Of a stretch of 31,049 bases of DNA, positions 8,691 to 15,898 are shown piece after piece. The notes beneath the pieces are model-generated. The model searched no databases, was not told the DNA's origin, and saw nothing but the letters and a program-made list of their open reading frames with translations. The stretch comes from Desulfobacterales bacterium. Lineage in GTDB: Bacteria > Desulfobacterota > Desulfobacteria > Desulfobacterales > UBA5852. A program made the translations under genes and the position numbers. How positions within the stretch are numbered: position 1 is the first letter of the stretch; every line of letters begins with the position of its first letter. Location: assembly GCA_030066455.1 (NCBI GenBank), contig JASJBQ010000057.1:1-31049 (forward strand), written 5' to 3'.

Positions 8691-8719
8691 TTGACTTGAA
8701 TTCCTTATCTAGCTATATT
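8691..8719 (+). promoter_or_regulatory. Sigma-70 type promoter for the PP2C-FHA genes
   Basis: TTGACT (8691-8696) and TATATT (8714-8719) have an optimal 17-base spacer and lie in the 159-base gap between the kinase and phosphatase genes. Each box matches five of six consensus positions. The phosphatase and FHA genes may therefore be transcribed separately from the kinase. Confidence 0.6.
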
Positions 8720-8820
8720 TGAGGTCTATATAAACCGTCGAACTGTTTGTAATTTCTAAATTTTCATACTCTCGCCGTCATCTGGGGAGCGCGCAAGAGC
8801 GAAATCGGAACCTATCCGTC

Positions 8821-9627
8821 ATGGTAATGATTGATTCGGCCGGTTTATCGGACGTCGGTCGCAAGCGAAAAGAAAATCAAGATTGCTTTTGTGTGGAAGA
8901 CAATCTGAATCTCTATGTCGTGGCGGACGGTATGGGGGGCCATCTTGCCGGCGAAGTGGCCGGGCGGATGGTGGTCGATTCGATTCGAAACTATTTTGCC
9001 GCCCTCCAAGACAATCGCAATCATCCGCCTCAGTCCAAGCATGAAGCCTCCCTGTCTTCGGAGGCCAACCACCTCTTAAACGCCGTTGCCTATGCCAATT
9101 CACAAGTCTACCAGGCCTCCATGGAGCAACCGGACTACCGTGGCATGGGCTCGACCGTGGCGGCGCTCCTGTTCACCCCCGACACCTTCGTGGCCGCCAA
9201 TGTGGGAGACAGTTCAATCTATTTGATTCATGAAAGCAAAATCGAGCAATTATCCGTTCCTCACACCGTGGTCGCCCAGACCGACCTGGCCACCGAAAAC
9301 CAGCAGGTATACGGCCCCGATCTTAAGCACCTGCTGACGCGCGGTATCGGCATCGAGAACGAGGTTAAGCCGGATTTCTGCGAATCCCCATATTTTGAGG
9401 GCGATCGTTTCATCATCTGCTCCGACGGCTTGAGCGATAAAGTCAGCCCGGATGAAATCCTGGACATTGCGTCGGTAGGCGGGCCACGCAAAACCTGCCG
9501 CACCCTGGTGGACCTGGCCAATGACCGCGGTGGGGATGACAACACCACCGTGATTGCACTGGCCGTCGGGAAGAAAATGGGACTTTGGTTTCGATTCCGG
9601 CACATGATCGAGGAATTTTGGCGGTAA
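8821..9627 (+). CDS. PP2C-family protein Ser/Thr phosphatase
   Basis: A 268-residue soluble PP2C/PPM phosphatase, the usual partner of Hanks-type kinases. Metal-binding motifs are present in order: DVGRKRKENQD (11-21), VVADGMGGH (33-41), GMGSTVAALL, ANVGDSSIYLI, ICSDGLSDKV and GGDDNTTVIAL. The metal-binding aspartates of these motifs are intact, so it is expected to be an active Mn/Mg-dependent phosphatase. Initiation could be at 8821 or at the second ATG at 8827; neither has a strong ribosome site. It lies between the kinase and FHA genes and is likely to reverse the kinase's phosphorylations. The C terminus (LWFRFRHMIEEFWR) is basic and aromatic, and might associate with the membrane surface. 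Confidence 0.93.
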   Translation: MVMIDSAGLSDVGRKRKENQDCFCVEDNLNLYVVADGMGGHLAGEVAGRMVVDSIRNYFAALQDNRNHPPQSKHEASLSSEANHLLNAVAYANSQVYQASMEQPDYRGMGSTVAALLFTPDTFVAANVGDSSIYLIHESKIEQLSVPHTVVAQTDLATENQQVYGPDLKHLLTRGIGIENEVKPDFCESPYFEGDRFIICSDGLSDKVSPDEILDIASVGGPRKTCRTLVDLANDRGGDDNTTVIALAVGKKMGLWFRFRHMIEEFWR

Positions 9628-9699
9628 GTGGCGGCGTGCTGCGTTCTGCCCTCCGGTGCAGGCCCGGCACGTCACCCCCATCAGTAAAGAGGAGAAAAG

Positions 9700-10410
9700 A
9701 TGCCTAAAGTCATTCTCAAGTTCAAGCATAATCCCATTCAAAGCTACGATCTGGCCTCGGGGCAATCCGTCACCATCGGCCGTTTGGAGGACAATGATAT
9801 TGTCATCGAAAACCTCGCCGTTTCCGGTCATCATGCCAAAATTGATTCGGTGGGCGATGGTTTTCTGCTCACGGATCTGCAAAGTAAGAACGGGTGCTTT
9901 GTCAACGAGAAAATGGTGGCTTCGCACTGGTTGAGCGATGGGGATATCGTCAGTGTCGGCAAACACACGCTGGAATTCAGTCTCAAGGAGGGCGAAAAAC
10001 AGGCGGCCGCGTCCCAGGGCGGTCAGCGGGATCAAACCATGGTCATGGATACAGGCCGCTATCGCGATCTGATGGACAAGAGCCGGGCGACGGACCAAGC
10101 GGGGCCGGCATCCGGCAAGCCTGTGGGCATGCTTTCCTACCTTGCCGGCGGCGAGGGAGAAGTGGAACTCGCGCGCAAATTGATCAAGATCGGCAAGGAT
10201 GCCGCCAGCGACATCGTGGTTAGCGGGCTGACGGTAGGCGCTACGTCCGCCACCATCAGCAAACGGCCTGAGAATTATGTATTGAGCTACGTGTCCGGTC
10301 TTTCGAAACCCAAAGTCAATGGCAAGGCGGTTAAACAATCGGTAGCCCTCAACGAATTCGATGTGATTGAAATCGGTTCGGTAAAGCTCCAGTTTTTCAC
10401 CAAGGACTAA
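9700..10410 (+). CDS. FHA-domain protein with a second, degenerate FHA-like domain
   Basis: Residues 1-95 form a canonical FHA phosphothreonine-binding domain with GR (27-28), S42-x2-H45 and SKNG (62-65). Residues about 155-233 repeat the same pattern (KIGKDAASDIVV, then LTVGATSATI, KVNGKAVK and DVIEIGSVKLQF). However, the Arg, Ser and His used for phosphopeptide contact are replaced by Lys, Gly and Ser, so this copy probably does not read phosphothreonine. The linker contains TMVMDTGRYR with Thr113 and Thr118, plausible kinase targets by analogy with FHA proteins such as GarA. It has a strong AGAGGAGA ribosome site and follows the phosphatase gene, so it is probably an adaptor of this signalling module. 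Confidence 0.88.
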   Translation: MPKVILKFKHNPIQSYDLASGQSVTIGRLEDNDIVIENLAVSGHHAKIDSVGDGFLLTDLQSKNGCFVNEKMVASHWLSDGDIVSVGKHTLEFSLKEGEKQAAASQGGQRDQTMVMDTGRYRDLMDKSRATDQAGPASGKPVGMLSYLAGGEGEVELARKLIKIGKDAASDIVVSGLTVGATSATISKRPENYVLSYVSGLSKPKVNGKAVKQSVALNEFDVIEIGSVKLQFFTKD

Positions 10411-10412
10411 CA

Positions 10413-10445
10413 TTCCGGTAAGGGCCGGAACGGCTATTCGAGCCG
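10413..10445 (+). terminator. Tandem hairpins after the FHA gene (possible weak terminator)
   Basis: TTCCGG pairs with CCGGAA (10413-10430), and CGGCT pairs with AGCCG (10431-10445), back to back just after the FHA stop codon. There is no T tract, so factor-independent termination is doubtful. Transcript processing or 3'-end protection is an alternative. Confidence 0.25.
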
Positions 10446-10483
10446 CACGAATCACCCGCCGCATTGGGTGGGGAAGCATCTGA

Positions 10484-11911
10484 TTGCACTTGAAGATTGC
10501 TTATCTACACTTTCACCTCAAGCCCGGCGGGGTAACGACGGTTATCCGCCGTCAGGTACAACACCGGCCGCGCGGAACGGGATCCGTGGTGTTGTGTGGC
10601 GAACCGTTATCCACTTCTTTTCCGGCCCCCGTCGTCACTGTGCCGGGAATCGGCTACGATGGATCCCCGGGCACGGATAAGCCAGCGGCTTCCATCGCGG
10701 CCATGCTCGACAAAGCCATCAAACGCGCTTTTGGCGAAGGCCAAAAATGCGATTTGATCCATATTCACAATCCGATTCTGGCCAAAAACCGTCAATTTTT
10801 AGAAATTATCCATCGGTTGCAGTCGATGGGTTACCCGCTGCTGCTCCAGATCCACGATTTTGCCGAGGACGGCCGCCCCGGCGTCTATTTCCGCCACGAA
10901 GAATACCCTTCCGACTGCCACTACAGTGTCATCAATCGTCGCGACTATCGGTATTTACTGGAATGTGGACTCAAACCCGAAGGCTTGCACTACCTGCCCA
11001 ACAGCGTGGCCGCTGCAGGGCCGGCGGCACATGCGGCCAAACCATCTGATTACGTCCTGTATCCGGTGCGCGCCATTCGACGTAAAAATATCGGCGAAGC
11101 CTTACTGCTCTCACTTTTTCTGCCCCCGCGCAATCGACTCTATATCACCCTGCCGCCCAACAGTCCGGGCGATTTTCCAGCCTACCGTCACTGGAAAAAC
11201 CTTGCGGCGGACAAGACGCTTCCGGTTCAATTCGAAATGGGTTTGCAACAGGAGTTTCAGGCCCTGCTGCAAGGCGCGCAGCATGTCGTCACCACCAGCG
11301 TTTCGGAAGGCTTCGGTTTTGCTTTTCTGGAACCCTGGATGGCAGGTAAAAGTGTGGAAGGTCGCCTTTTGCCGGAAATCTGCGCCGACTTCACCGCTGC
11401 CGGTGTTAAACTCGACCACCTCTACCCGCGACTGCAGATACCGATGGCCTGGGTCGGGCGCGAACGCGTGATCATGCGCTTCCAGGCGTGTTGCGCGCAC
11501 AATCGGCGTTTGTTCGGCGCGGTGGATGCCGAGACGTTTTCCCAGGCCTTCACGGCAGCGCTGCAGGAGGCCGACACAATTGATTTCGGAATGCTCGATG
11601 AAGCCCTGCAGACCGAGGTGATCGCAAAGGTCAGCCACGGTCCAGACAAGCGAAAGCATCTCCGGGAATTGAATCCGGCGATCGGGCGCATGGGAGACCG
11701 AAGCACCAGTGAACGAACGAATGCCCACAATCGTCGTTGCATCCTTGAAAACTACAGTCACCAGGCGGCATCGAAACGTCTTGAACACATCTATCGCCAA
11801 GTGACCCGGCAGGATGTCGCGCACTGCATCGACAAACCGCGGTTGATGGACAAGTTTTTTAATTATAGCAATTTCAGTCTGTTAAAATGGAAAACCGAAC
11901 ATGATGGATGA
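10484..11911 (+). CDS. GT4-like (GT-B fold) glycosyltransferase
   Basis: A 475-residue protein with features of retaining GT-B/GT4 glycosyltransferases. These are an N-terminal LKIAYLHFHLKPGGVTTV acceptor-domain start, DLIHIHNP, a YPVRAIRRKNIGEAL strand resembling the nucleotide-sugar phosphate-binding R...K segment, and the EX7E motif in SEGFGFAFLEPW. No signal peptide or membrane helix is seen, so it is probably cytosolic. No ATG is near the start; the TTG at 10484 is preferred, with GGGGAAG 7 bases upstream, and TTG at 10490 is possible. The gene overlaps the HAD hydrolase gene by 11 bases, suggesting joint function. Donor and acceptor cannot be inferred. Confidence 0.75.
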   Translation: MHLKIAYLHFHLKPGGVTTVIRRQVQHRPRGTGSVVLCGEPLSTSFPAPVVTVPGIGYDGSPGTDKPAASIAAMLDKAIKRAFGEGQKCDLIHIHNPILAKNRQFLEIIHRLQSMGYPLLLQIHDFAEDGRPGVYFRHEEYPSDCHYSVINRRDYRYLLECGLKPEGLHYLPNSVAAAGPAAHAAKPSDYVLYPVRAIRRKNIGEALLLSLFLPPRNRLYITLPPNSPGDFPAYRHWKNLAADKTLPVQFEMGLQQEFQALLQGAQHVVTTSVSEGFGFAFLEPWMAGKSVEGRLLPEICADFTAAGVKLDHLYPRLQIPMAWVGRERVIMRFQACCAHNRRLFGAVDAETFSQAFTAALQEADTIDFGMLDEALQTEVIAKVSHGPDKRKHLRELNPAIGRMGDRSTSERTNAHNRRCILENYSHQAASKRLEHIYRQVTRQDVAHCIDKPRLMDKFFNYSNFSLLKWKTEHDG

Positions 11912-12773
11912 AGTTCCGATGCCCCCGGTCCAATACATGGCCCCTGTGCCGACCGGACTATCGCCGGGCGGCCGCCTCCAATCGCCTCTCGCGGCCGTCC
12001 TCTTCGATATCTATGGCACCCTGTTCATCAGCGGCTCCGGGGATGTCGGCGTGGCCGAAGAACGATTCAAGCCGTCCAGTGCTTTGAATCGCCTGTGCGA
12101 GCGTTACCGCGTCCCGTGGTCGCCCAAGGAAATGACCCGGAAACTCTTTGAAGCCATCCAGAGGGCCCACCGACAAAAAAAAAGGGCCGGTGTCGATCAC
12201 CCGGAAATCGAGATCGACCGGATCTGGCAGAGCATTCTCGGATGGCAGGACATGGGGCGTATTCGACACATGGCGGAAGCCTATGAGTGGATCGTCAATC
12301 CCACCTACCCCATGCCGGGTCTCGACCAGGTTCTCCGCACCCTGCGCGGCCGGGGGATTCTCATGGGCATCATATCCAACGCCCAGTTTTTCACACCGCT
12401 GCTGTTCAAGACCTTTCTGGGCGCCGACGCCGAAAAGCTGGGATTCACCCGCGACTTGACTTTTTATTCGTACGAACACGGCTATGCCAAGCCTTCCATG
12501 ACCCTTTTCAATCAAGCGCTCAGCCGGTTGGAACAGCGGGGAGTCCTGCCGGGTGCGGTTTTGTACGTGGGCAACGACATGCGCAACGACATCCACCCCG
12601 CCTGCCAGGCAGGCTTTCAGACCGCCCTATTCGCCGGTGACCGACGCTCGCTCCGATTGCGTGCCGATGATCCCACCAGCGAGGGAACAACCCCCGATCT
12701 GGTGGTCACCGACTTGCGGCAAATCCTCGAGGTCGACATGCAGGGGGTACCGACGCCCCCGCAAAAACCATAA
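11901..12773 (+). CDS. HAD-superfamily hydrolase
   Basis: A 290-residue HAD-fold protein. Motif I is FDIYGTL (nucleophile D36, with Tyr38 where phosphatases usually have Asp), motif II is the serine in IISNAQ, motif III the lysine in YAKPSM and motif IV GNDMRND. An alpha-helical cap lies between motifs I and II. Y at the +2 position is typical of 2-haloacid-dehalogenase-like members, so phosphatase activity is less certain than fold membership. The N-terminal ~28 residues are proline-rich and may be a tail or a late true start. Overlap with the glycosyltransferase gene suggests the pair acts in sequence, perhaps like sugar-phosphate synthase and phosphatase pairs, but this is inference. Confidence 0.85.
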   Translation: MMDEVPMPPVQYMAPVPTGLSPGGRLQSPLAAVLFDIYGTLFISGSGDVGVAEERFKPSSALNRLCERYRVPWSPKEMTRKLFEAIQRAHRQKKRAGVDHPEIEIDRIWQSILGWQDMGRIRHMAEAYEWIVNPTYPMPGLDQVLRTLRGRGILMGIISNAQFFTPLLFKTFLGADAEKLGFTRDLTFYSYEHGYAKPSMTLFNQALSRLEQRGVLPGAVLYVGNDMRNDIHPACQAGFQTALFAGDRRSLRLRADDPTSEGTTPDLVVTDLRQILEVDMQGVPTPPQKP

Positions 12774-12805
12774 TCGGCAGGCTCCGATAACCTTCGGCCG
12801 ATTTT
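12772..12805 (+). terminator. Candidate terminator after the HAD gene
   Basis: AATCGGC (12772-12778) pairs with GCCGATT (12797-12803), which runs into a short T run. The stem overlaps the stop codon of the HAD gene. The 18-base loop is long and the T tract short, so confidence is modest. Confidence 0.35.
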
Positions 12806-12835
12806 AAAAAGGGTGACCGGGAACGCTGAGGGGGC

Positions 12836-12863
12836 TTGCAAAACGTAAATATGACGCTATAAT
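12836..12863 (+). promoter_or_regulatory. Sigma-70 promoter for the CorC/HlyC-family gene
   Basis: TTGCAA (12836-12841) is followed after 16 bases by a perfect TATAAT (12858-12863). It lies 125 bases before the start of the downstream gene. A 15-base near-perfect palindrome (12893-12907) sits just downstream of the predicted start of transcription. Confidence 0.6.
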
Positions 12864-12892
12864 TTCAGGCTGATTGACATTACTTTTTCCTT

Positions 12893-12907
12893 GCGGTCGA
12901 CGACCGC
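12893..12907. repeat. Palindrome downstream of the corC-like promoter
   Basis: GCGGTCG and CGACCGC flank a single A, making a 7-base perfect inverted repeat about 30 bases beyond the TATAAT box. It could be an operator or the stem of a small leader hairpin. It is not followed by a T tract. Confidence 0.35.
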
Positions 12908-12987
12908 CTGAACGAATGGAGTCTATCCATATTTAGGATCGCCTTAACGCCGGCTCGACGACACCCGAGGCGGTTCCTTTAACCCCC

Positions 12988-14199
12988 ATGTCACTTCAAA
13001 TTATTATTCTGGTCATTCTGCTGTTGCTTTCCGGATTTTTTTCATCCGCAGAGACCGCCCTGTTTTCGATCAGCAGTACCAAGGCCCGCCATTTGGCCAA
13101 GAAGGATCGCACGGGACGTCTCATCAATACCATGAAAGAGGATCCCCACCGGCTCCTGAGCACCATTCTGATTGGCAACAATGTCGTCAATGTTGGCGCC
13201 TCGGCCCTGGCGACCTCGCTGACCATCAAAATGTTTCCCGGTTATGCCGTAGGGATCGCCACCGGCGTAATGACGCTTTTGATTCTGGTATTCGGCGAGG
13301 TGTTTCCCAAATCGATTGCCACCCGCAACAATGTCTTTATCGGCCGCCTGGCCATCTATCCGGTTTATTGGCTCTCCATTATTTTTTTTCCGCTGCTGAT
13401 CTTTCTCAACTTCATTCCGCGAATTACAGGCCGGATCAAAAAGTCGCCGCGCGTCACCGAAGAGGAACTGATGACCATCGTCGAGGCTGTCGAAGAGGAA
13501 GGGCAAATCAAGGAAGAAGAAAAAGAGCTGATTCACAACATCTTTGAATTCGATGATACCGCCGCTTCCGAAATCATGACCCCTCGCGGCGATATGTTCG
13601 TCATCGATGTGGACCAGGAACTGGACCTGGCGACGATTCTGGAATCCGGCTATTCCCGCATACCGGTTATCGAGGGCGATATCGACCACGTGGTCGGCAT
13701 TCTCAATATCAAGGATCTCTTTCTGCACACGATCGCCGACAATGCCGGTGATGTGCGCCGCTTCATGCGGGCCCCCTATTTCGTACCCGAGAACAAAAAG
13801 CTGGATTCACTCCTGCAGCAATTTAAGAAACGCCGCAATCACATGGCGATCGTGGTCGATGAACATGGCGGTGTGTCGGGCCTGATTACACTCGAAGACG
13901 CCCTAGAAGAGATCGTGGGGGATATCGCCGACGAAACCGACAAGGAAGAATCGCATATCGTCAAACTCAAGGCCAAGGAATGGATCGTTCTCGGGAAGTC
14001 CGATATCGATGAGGTCAATCAGAAGATCCCGATCAACATTCCGGATTCAAAGGAGTATGACACCTTTTCGGGATACGTGCTTTTCAAGACAGGAAGCATA
14101 CCGCAGGAAAACGAGGAAATTCTCGTGGATGGTTTCAGCATCACCGTCAAAGAGGTCGACGGCGTGCGCATCAAGAAATATCTCATCCGCCAAAATTGA
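12988..14199 (+). CDS. HlyC/CorC (CNNM)-family membrane protein with CBS pair
   Basis: A 403-residue protein with the standard three-part layout. First comes an N-terminal DUF21/CNNM membrane region (about 1-145) with four hydrophobic segments and the SGFFSSAETALFSIS signature. Next is a cytosolic CBS pair (about 185-320) that begins after the conserved EIMTPRGDM segment. Last is a C-terminal CorC/HlyC domain (about 330-400) with DTFSGYVLF. Relatives such as CNNM, CorB and CorC are implicated in magnesium export or homeostasis, and the older hemolysin name is not informative. The ATG at 12988 lacks a strong ribosome site. It is transcribed alone and converges on efp, with 89 bases between the stops. 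Confidence 0.92.
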   Translation: MSLQIIILVILLLLSGFFSSAETALFSISSTKARHLAKKDRTGRLINTMKEDPHRLLSTILIGNNVVNVGASALATSLTIKMFPGYAVGIATGVMTLLILVFGEVFPKSIATRNNVFIGRLAIYPVYWLSIIFFPLLIFLNFIPRITGRIKKSPRVTEEELMTIVEAVEEEGQIKEEEKELIHNIFEFDDTAASEIMTPRGDMFVIDVDQELDLATILESGYSRIPVIEGDIDHVVGILNIKDLFLHTIADNAGDVRRFMRAPYFVPENKKLDSLLQQFKKRRNHMAIVVDEHGGVSGLITLEDALEEIVGDIADETDKEESHIVKLKAKEWIVLGKSDIDEVNQKIPINIPDSKEYDTFSGYVLFKTGSIPQENEEILVDGFSITVKEVDGVRIKKYLIRQN

Positions 14200-14288
14200 G
14201 GATGCCGCCGTCGGCAGCCTTCCCATCCCCCTTCGACGATGTGCGCACCGCCCAGCGCCGTCTCCATCGTGTTTGGATCTAGCCGCCT

Positions 14289-14852
14289 CTACTCTTTGAC
14301 CCGCTCGACGTACTGGCCCGTGCGGGTGTCGATGCGAATCAACTCGCCTTCTTCGACAAATGGCGGCACTTGAAGCTCGTAACCGGTTTCCAGCGTAGCC
14401 GGTTTGGTGTCACCCGAGGCCGTATCCCCCTTCACCCACGGATCGGCCTTGACGATGCGCAGGTCGATGAAAATCGGCAAGGTCACGCCGATCGCTTTAC
14501 CGTCGAACAGGAGGACATTGCATACCGTATTTTCTTTTAGCAGGCTTTGGGCATCCCCGATCTGGTTGGCGGTCAGGAACTCCTGGTCGTAGGTGGACGT
14601 GTTCATGAAACAGTAGTTGTCACCATCCTGGTAAAGGTACTCCATTTCGGTCTCTTCGAGATTGGCCGGATTTATTTTCTCACCCGAGCGCCAGGTTTTG
14701 TCGAACTGGGCCCCCGTGACCATATTTTTCAATTTGCACTTGTACAGCGCCTGCCCCTTGCCGGGTTTAACGAACTCAAACTGGGTGATGACATAGGGGG
14801 CACCGTCGATTTCCACCTTCAGGCCTTTGCGCAGATCGCCGGACTCATACAT
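14289..14852 (-). CDS. efp: Translation elongation factor P
   Basis: This 187-residue protein has the normal EF-P length and three-domain OB/KOW arrangement. EF-P enters the ribosome between the P and E sites and relieves stalling at consecutive prolines. The tip loop reads KPGKGQA, so the modifiable residue is Lys32. No modification enzyme (EpmA/B or YmfI type) is encoded in the window, so its modification state is unknown. The conserved C-terminal stretch (GYELQVPPFVEEGELIRIDT) is intact. A strong GGAGG ribosome site lies 7 bases before the ATG. It sits 83 bases downstream of the TrpF-like gene on the same strand and could be co-transcribed with it. Confidence 0.96.
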   Translation of the reverse strand: MYESGDLRKGLKVEIDGAPYVITQFEFVKPGKGQALYKCKLKNMVTGAQFDKTWRSGEKINPANLEETEMEYLYQDGDNYCFMNTSTYDQEFLTANQIGDAQSLLKENTVCNVLLFDGKAIGVTLPIFIDLRIVKADPWVKGDTASGDTKPATLETGYELQVPPFVEEGELIRIDTRTGQYVERVKE

Positions 14853-14935
14853 GCGAACGCCTCCAAATTAAGTAGAGTAGGTTATGCGGTTCGAAACACC
14901 CGCCGAGAAAACGGCTGGCTTCCCGTTCGAGGGGT

Positions 14936-15685
14936 TCACGTTGTGTGCCGCGCCGCCTCGACGAAGCGTCGCACACGGTCACCGTCTTTGCGAAAGCGGA
15001 TGGGGGTTCCGTTGGTATCCGTTTGGTTCGTCGCGGTGCAACTGTCCACACCGGCCGGCGCAACCGCTCGAATACCGGCCCGAACGTTATCGGGCGAAAG
15101 CCCGCCTGCGAGGATGACCGGTATCCGCGAGGTTTCCACGAGGAAACGCGCCGTCTCCCAGTCGCAGGTTTTGCCCGTGATACCCACAAAGCCGTCGACC
15201 GGTTGCGTGCCCGCGGTGCGGGTTGTCTCCGGCGGCAGCATCGTGTCGGTTAAAAACAAGTCGCTGGCATCCTCGAATCGGCTGGCCAGCGCCAGGGTCG
15301 ATCCGGTGTCCGCCAGGCCCGGTCTGCCGATGGGTATTGAGCGCATGATCTTGACGCCCGGGTATTCTTCGCGGATCGTGCCTTGGATTTCCAGCAGGTT
15401 CGACAGCCTGTCGTCGTCATGCGGCGGCCAGGGCAGAATTTCACAGAAATGAACGATGTCCGGCCGGTAGAAATCAAGAACGCGTCGCAGGGCATCGATG
15501 GCGCTGAAAAGGGGGATCAGGCTGCTGATCCTGCCCGCGGCCTGAACGTGTTGGACCGTGTCACGAATATCACGGTCTTTCCAATTCCGCGCGGACAGCA
15601 CCACACTGCCGACGTGGTCGACGCCGAGGGACATGACGGCTTCGGCCTCGGCAGGTGTTTGAATTTCGTAGATCTGAACAATCAC
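14936..15685 (-). CDS. TrpF-like (phosphoribosylanthranilate isomerase fold) protein lacking the catalytic Cys
   Basis: A 249-residue TIM-barrel protein clearly related to TrpF. The late segments PVILAGGLSPDNVRAGI, GVDSCTATN and RKDGDRVRRFVEAAR match the phosphate-binding end of the barrel, and GITGKTCDW matches the TrpF GGxGKTFDW segment. At the N terminus, however, the KICGI motif with its general-base cysteine is replaced by QIYEI; the likely general-acid aspartate (LTDTML) is present. True PRAI function is therefore doubtful, and there are no trp genes nearby. The frame is open to 15814, but the GTG at 15685 begins exactly where TrpF homology begins, and the extension overlaps the guaA promoter region. 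Alternatives are another isomerase, an aldolase-like activity or a sugar-phosphate-binding protein. Confidence 0.72.
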   Translation of the reverse strand: MIVQIYEIQTPAEAEAVMSLGVDHVGSVVLSARNWKDRDIRDTVQHVQAAGRISSLIPLFSAIDALRRVLDFYRPDIVHFCEILPWPPHDDDRLSNLLEIQGTIREEYPGVKIMRSIPIGRPGLADTGSTLALASRFEDASDLFLTDTMLPPETTRTAGTQPVDGFVGITGKTCDWETARFLVETSRIPVILAGGLSPDNVRAGIRAVAPAGVDSCTATNQTDTNGTPIRFRKDGDRVRRFVEAARHTT

Positions 15686-15782
15686 TGGCCTTGTCCACGA
15701 CCGGCACGACCATGGCGGCCAATCACCTGTAATGGCTGAAAATTGTTCATATTTTATTGTGGCCCGGCGGGATAGAATTCGG

Positions 15783-15811
15783 TTGACATTTGCTGCGGTC
15801 TCTAACATATT
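15783..15811 (+). promoter_or_regulatory. Sigma-70 promoter for guaA
   Basis: A perfect TTGACA (15783-15788) is followed after 17 bases by CATATT (15806-15811), 87 bases ahead of the guaA ATG. No purine riboswitch fold was recognised in the leader. Confidence 0.6.
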
Positions 15812-15898
15812 CATCTGGATTTCGCAAACGACCCATCAACCGTTTCGGGCGCCAACCAACCCGTTATCGCACGGTCCAACCCCCCAATTGAGGTTTCC

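Noticed and set aside
9250..10479. A 409-codon minus-strand frame across the PP2C and FHA genes
   Set aside because: It spans two well-supported plus-strand genes and shows no motifs; a shadow.
15686..15814. N-terminal extension of the TrpF-like protein
   Set aside because: The extra 43 codons have no TrpF similarity and overlap the divergent guaA promoter; a GTG at 15685 begins at the homology.
15812..15898. A purine riboswitch in the guaA leader
   Set aside because: The leader is short and no three-way junction with the conserved loop bases was recognisable.
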